64,000 bases of DNA from contig CAJMBK010000006.1 in NCBI GenBank assembly GCA_905211645.1, positions 1 through 64,000 of the forward strand, in the 5' to 3' direction. The notes under the pieces were generated by a model that did no database searches, was not told the DNA's origin, and saw nothing but the letters and a program-made list of their open reading frames with translations. Shown one piece after another: positions 61,701-64,000 of this stretch (position 1 is the first letter of the stretch; every line of letters begins with the position of its first letter). This stretch comes from an uncultured Caryophanales bacterium. GTDB lineage: Bacteria > Bacillota_I > Bacilli_A > RFN20 > CAG-288. The position numbers and the translations under genes are program-made.

Positions 61701-62690
61701 ATTAAATGGAGTTCCAGAAAGTTCAAGAGTTTTAGTTGTATAACCATTATTTAGTTTAATGACTTCAAGTAAAACGGCTTGACCTAATTTAGTTTGAGTA
61801 CCTTCGTGTGCTTCATCAACAACGACAAAATCCCAATTAATCTTGAAGATTTCATCATTTTTATCAAAGTTACCACCGATTATTTCACTACCTCTTAAGT
61901 CTTGCATTGAAGCAAAATAAACAAACTTTTTATCGCTATTAATTAAATCTTTAATATTTTCACCAACATCTTTGGAACCAAATACATAATCTGGTCTATC
62001 GTAGAAAATCTTTTTAAAATCATCATACCAACCGTCTTCGACTACTGGTCTATGTGTGATGATAATTGTGCGTGAAAAATTACTTCTTTTAGCAACTTCA
62101 AGAGCAGTTAAGGTTTTACCAAAACGCATCTTTGCATTCCAAAGCATACGGTCACTCTTTTTGTAAGTTTTAAGCGTTTTTGTAATTGCTTCTTCTTGTT
62201 CCGGTCTAAAAATAATAGGATTTCTATCCAAACTAATATCTGAACCACTCAATGAAGATTTATTTTGTTTGACAGCTTGAATTGCTTTCTTAGCAGTTTC
62301 TAAATCACATTTAAACCATTCATTTTGTTTTTTATGTGTATCAAATTGGACTCTTTTAATTCCAGAGCGTAACAAAACATTATGAACATCATGGTCTCTA
62401 AAAGCTAAAGTTAGACCATACTTTTTACTTTTATGATTAATGTTCTTATAGACCGCAACTTCTGTATGGAGTAGTTCGTATTTAATGCCGGCAGTAGTTG
62501 TATATTCATCAATTCTTTCTTTAGCAGCCGCATTTAATTCACTGCATGAATTATGGAGTTCAGTATAGTTTTTATTAGTTTTAATTGTTGCATCACCAAT
62601 TTTTAAATAACCATAATGTGAACTATCATTAATTCTAAAAACATAAATTAACTTATACTCAAATGAACTTTGAAACTTATAGTTATTCAT
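58704..62690 (-). CDS. GIY-YIG-like/helicase/Eco57I-type methyltransferase restriction protein (motif IV half)
   Basis: 1328 residues. About 1-130: GIY-YIG/T5orf172-like domain (LIYVFRI...YGYLKIGDAT, ERI, FRDHDVHNVL, NEWF). About 160-620: superfamily 2 helicase with Walker A MRFGKT near 190, DEAH near 293, LSGTPFNLL, TISCGRLTTGVTVPEWTAVL and IFRVQSP. About 990-1328: Eco57I-type methyltransferase half with motif IV GNPPYQ at 1008-1013, then MPSRWMTGG and a target-recognition-like C-terminus (GYVDSDFKLTKGRELLNKYK). The SAM-binding motif I is absent here and found in the upstream protein. It would translocate, methylate and cut DNA. It starts 1 bp after the upstream gene stop. Confidence 0.85.
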   Translation of the reverse strand: MNNYKFQSSFEYKLIYVFRINDSSHYGYLKIGDATIKTNKNYTELHNSCSELNAAAKERIDEYTTTAGIKYELLHTEVAVYKNINHKSKKYGLTLAFRDHDVHNVLLRSGIKRVQFDTHKKQNEWFKCDLETAKKAIQAVKQNKSSLSGSDISLDRNPIIFRPEQEEAITKTLKTYKKSDRMLWNAKMRFGKTLTALEVAKRSNFSRTIIITHRPVVEDGWYDDFKKIFYDRPDYVFGSKDVGENIKDLINSDKKFVYFASMQDLRGSEIIGGNFDKNDEIFKINWDFVVVDEAHEGTQTKLGQAVLLEVIKLNNGYTTKTLELSGTPFNLLEGYEDENIYTWDYIMEQAAKKNWALSHFGDSNPYEELPKLNIFTYHLEETFKEYQEIEDKAFNFREFFRVWTGDVLKDGADKPKDAKNGNFVHEKDIKFFLNLICKESQSTNYPFSNETYRDYFRHTLWVVPGVKEAKALSNLLRAHPIFSQFEIVNVAGIGDEEIDTSDALQAVRKAMTNHPEKTRTITISCGRLTTGVTVPEWTAVLMLAGSFSTAATQYLQTIFRVQSPANINGKIKENCYVFDFAPDRTLNMVAQAVQLSLKASGNKSSQERLSTFLNFCPVISISSSQMTVYKVNDLLQQLKKAYVEKVVDSGFDDTRLYNDELLKLDELELKEFDKLKGIIGQTRALDKTKSIDINKQGFTDEIYDEVEKLLTKPKKTLTEEEKKRLDELKEQRKQKYNAISILRGISIRIPLLVYGADVPLTKDITIEEFPDLVDDLSWEEFMPKGITKEIFKKFTKYYDKDIFVASTYRIRALTKSADSYEPTERIKKIAMIFSTFRNPDKETVLTPWRTVNMHLSDTIGGYDFYDKDHKVEIETPRLILHHGVTDKIFTNDGKVLEINSKTGLYPLYVAYTFYMFRLANRNLTLEERLRIWDEVILNNLFVICKTPMAKQITKRTLLGYRYSKMNAHAFDDLINQIKEKQQQFVQKVCSCKFWNKEGKNMKFNAIVGNPPYQQLTGGAQAQATPLYNYFVNAAIGLAPNYISLIMPSRWMTGGMGLDDFRKQMLHDTRFEILHDYLNATECFSNVEIKGGVCYFLWNSEAKDTNCRIITHRNGQIISDNRRPLSEEGLDFVIRNEFAISILRKVRKLHEKSFNTIISSQRPFGLPTNFKDYHTKNSDSDIKVYGNKFIGYVDSDFKLTKGRELLNKYKVFTPKAVGSGRSDDILNPIIGEPNSICTETYVAIGSFDNLNEAQNLVTYIDTKFFHFLLTLKKNTQDCLAGAFILVPLQDFKRPWKDKDLYEKYGLTDDEIKTIETSTNEKVGNRYEFN

Positions 62691-62691
62691 A

Positions 62692-63669
62692 TTAGATTTC
62701 CTCTTTCAACAAACTTACAAACTTGACTTTTTTGTTTTTCTCCCAATCCATGACATAGCAGTATTTACCGTTATGTTCATATATACTATTTTTAGCACAA
62801 CCAGGACATTTAGATTCTGGTTCACCAATAACTTCTTCTTCACCAAATATGTTGGCCATAACATATTGAGTACTTTTAACATTCTTGCAACTGAATGGAA
62901 CAACGAATTTGAGTCCATCCATTTGGAAGATGTTGTAAGAAATTATGTTTGCTATTTCAGTTAATAACTCTTTTGTAGGTTCTTCGTCAAATTTGTTTTT
63001 ATAGTAGTCTATAGAAGTAAATAATAAGTTTTCTCGTGCAATTAAAAGATTATCTCCTTGGAAATCAAATCCGTAAATTGATTTGATAGCATTAGTAGCC
63101 CAAAGATCCCAATCTTCTTTAGTTGAGCAATTCTCTGAGACAACTCTCAATTTTCTATCTAAGAGACCAATTCTGTCAATTAAAGGAATAAAATTACCAT
63201 TAACTGTATCATACCTACTTGTTAAATAAGGTGCTTCACCACAGGTGATTTCAAGTCTAATATCTTTAACATATTCTTGCCATGATTTGTCGGTGAATTC
63301 AATTTTACTTATATTTGATTTCCATCCATTTTCAGTTTCAACATTAAAAATGTTTTCTTTACCAAACCATTGATTATCAATTAAATTATTTTGCTTATTG
63401 CAAACCCATGATGGAGTGAAGACTTCTGCTTTTTCCTTTGATCTAATCCTTTGTTCTTCCTTGGATTTATCAATTCTCGATCTAATTAAAGCTCTCTTTC
63501 TATTTTTGAGAAATTCGAGTCTAATTTCATTAGTTTCTTCGTATCCACGTTTAGCATAATTTGAGGTTGCAAAAATTATATTTTTATTTGTGTTTCTGTC
63601 TTTAAGTAAGATTTCGATGATTTCGTCATCAATATCGTAAGCAAGATTATTAACTTGAGTAATTACCAT
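62692..63669 (-). CDS. methyltransferase subunit carrying motif I (split Eco57I-type)
   Basis: 325 residues. KAEVFTPSWVCNKQNNLID is the EVFTP motif X region. DIRLEITCGEAPYLTSRYD is the SAM-binding motif I, and RIGLLDRKLRVVSEN then IYGFDFQGDNLLIARENLL are the following conserved blocks. The C-terminus has a CPGC-containing segment (ESKCPGCAKN). There is no NPPY motif; that lies in the next protein. Together they would make one active enzyme. CAGGAG precedes the ATG. It is the first large gene of the operon. Confidence 0.82.
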   Translation of the reverse strand: MVITQVNNLAYDIDDEIIEILLKDRNTNKNIIFATSNYAKRGYEETNEIRLEFLKNRKRALIRSRIDKSKEEQRIRSKEKAEVFTPSWVCNKQNNLIDNQWFGKENIFNVETENGWKSNISKIEFTDKSWQEYVKDIRLEITCGEAPYLTSRYDTVNGNFIPLIDRIGLLDRKLRVVSENCSTKEDWDLWATNAIKSIYGFDFQGDNLLIARENLLFTSIDYYKNKFDEEPTKELLTEIANIISYNIFQMDGLKFVVPFSCKNVKSTQYVMANIFGEEEVIGEPESKCPGCAKNSIYEHNGKYCYVMDWEKNKKVKFVSLLKEEI

Positions 63670-63686
63670 AATTATTTCTCCTGTAA

Positions 63687-63788
63687 CTACTTCAATGCAT
63701 ATTTAAAATTAAAGATTTCTTTTGCTATAACGTCAAAAACATTTTGTTTTATAAGATACTTTTTAATTTTATTTGCGTAAATAGACAT
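63687..63788 (-). CDS. 33-residue ORF at the head of the restriction operon
   Basis: ATG 63788 (TTGAGGATTGCT upstream) to TAG 63687, beginning MSIYANKIKKYLIKQNVFDV. It ends 17 bp before the motif-I subunit. Lys/hydrophobic composition. It may be a leader peptide, a small regulator remnant or chance. The remaining bases to 64000 hold nothing recognisable. Confidence 0.3.
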   Translation of the reverse strand: MSIYANKIKKYLIKQNVFDVIAKEIFNFKYALK

Positions 63789-64000
63789 AGCAATCCTCAA
63801 ATTCAATTATCAATATTTTAACATAATGAAAATATATAAATTTGATTGATAAATAAGGTCATTTTTAGGTTTTAATTAAGTAAAGTTTAATTTATATTTT
63901 TATCCAATTTAGTCAAATCCTTTTACAACAAAAAAGCTCAATACCCACCACAGAAAAAGACCACTTCAAGGCAAAAAAATTAAAAACTACGATTAATTAG

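Overview
The window is AT-rich bacterial DNA using the standard code (TAA, TAG and TGA all end genes). AGGAGG-type ribosome binding sites, lipobox lipoproteins with Ser-rich linkers, BspA-type leucine-rich repeats, a TasA/CalY-SipW locus and no outer-membrane genes point to a low-GC Gram-positive of the Bacillota/Mycoplasmatota kind, probably a gut-associated Bacilli/Erysipelotrichia-like anaerobe (class III ribonucleotide reductase, GH31 and GH13 glycosidases). The species cannot be named from sequence alone.

Layout. 1-16 kb is an accessory island: tRNA-Trp, a palindromic mini-element, the tail of a large serine recombinase, an FRG-domain gene with a lipoprotein, decayed terminase and portal genes of a lost prophage, then an intact gene block. 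In that block a WYL regulator diverges from a zinc-motif protein, NrdG, NrdD, a nucleotide kinase and a BspA-LRR/DNA-methyltransferase fusion. Near-identical 48-bp direct repeats lie at 6-53 and 16040-16087. 15.7-19.1 kb holds a Vat-like acetyltransferase pseudogene split by a 2.77-kb insert carrying a lipoprotein and a zinc-ribbon protein. 19-23 kb has two AAA/DUF4143 ATPases, each preceded by its own repeat system. 23-29 kb has membrane, zinc-ribbon, flavodoxin-like and LRR surface genes. 29-32 kb is an McrBC type IV restriction pair. 32.8-33.1 kb is an exact 26 x 11-bp phased array. 33-41 kb is metabolic and cell-envelope: DUF2871, GH31, DUF368 transporter, a sialyltransferase-like lipoprotein and a capsule glycosyltransferase. 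41-48 kb is an OB-fold lipoprotein, a small Cys peptide ORF and the TasA/CalY-SipW locus. 48-55 kb has an O-acetyltransferase, a queuosine-precursor transporter behind a preQ1-like riboswitch, and ABC transporters. 55.4-55.7 kb encodes two structured small RNAs. 56-57.6 kb is GH13, and 57.9-63.8 kb is a three-gene restriction-modification operon with a methyltransferase split across two proteins.

Most notable: (1) the WYL-controlled nucleotide-metabolism plus LRR-methyltransferase operon; (2) a set of helically phased direct-repeat arrays (11-bp and 23-bp periods), one of them running into the promoter of a DUF4143 ATPase; (3) twin small RNAs with an unpaired CCUCCUUUCU anti-Shine-Dalgarno tract; (4) a restriction system whose methyltransferase motif I and motif IV sit on separate proteins, the second also carrying nuclease-like and helicase domains; (5) a G8 tract inside a promoter spacer that could switch expression.
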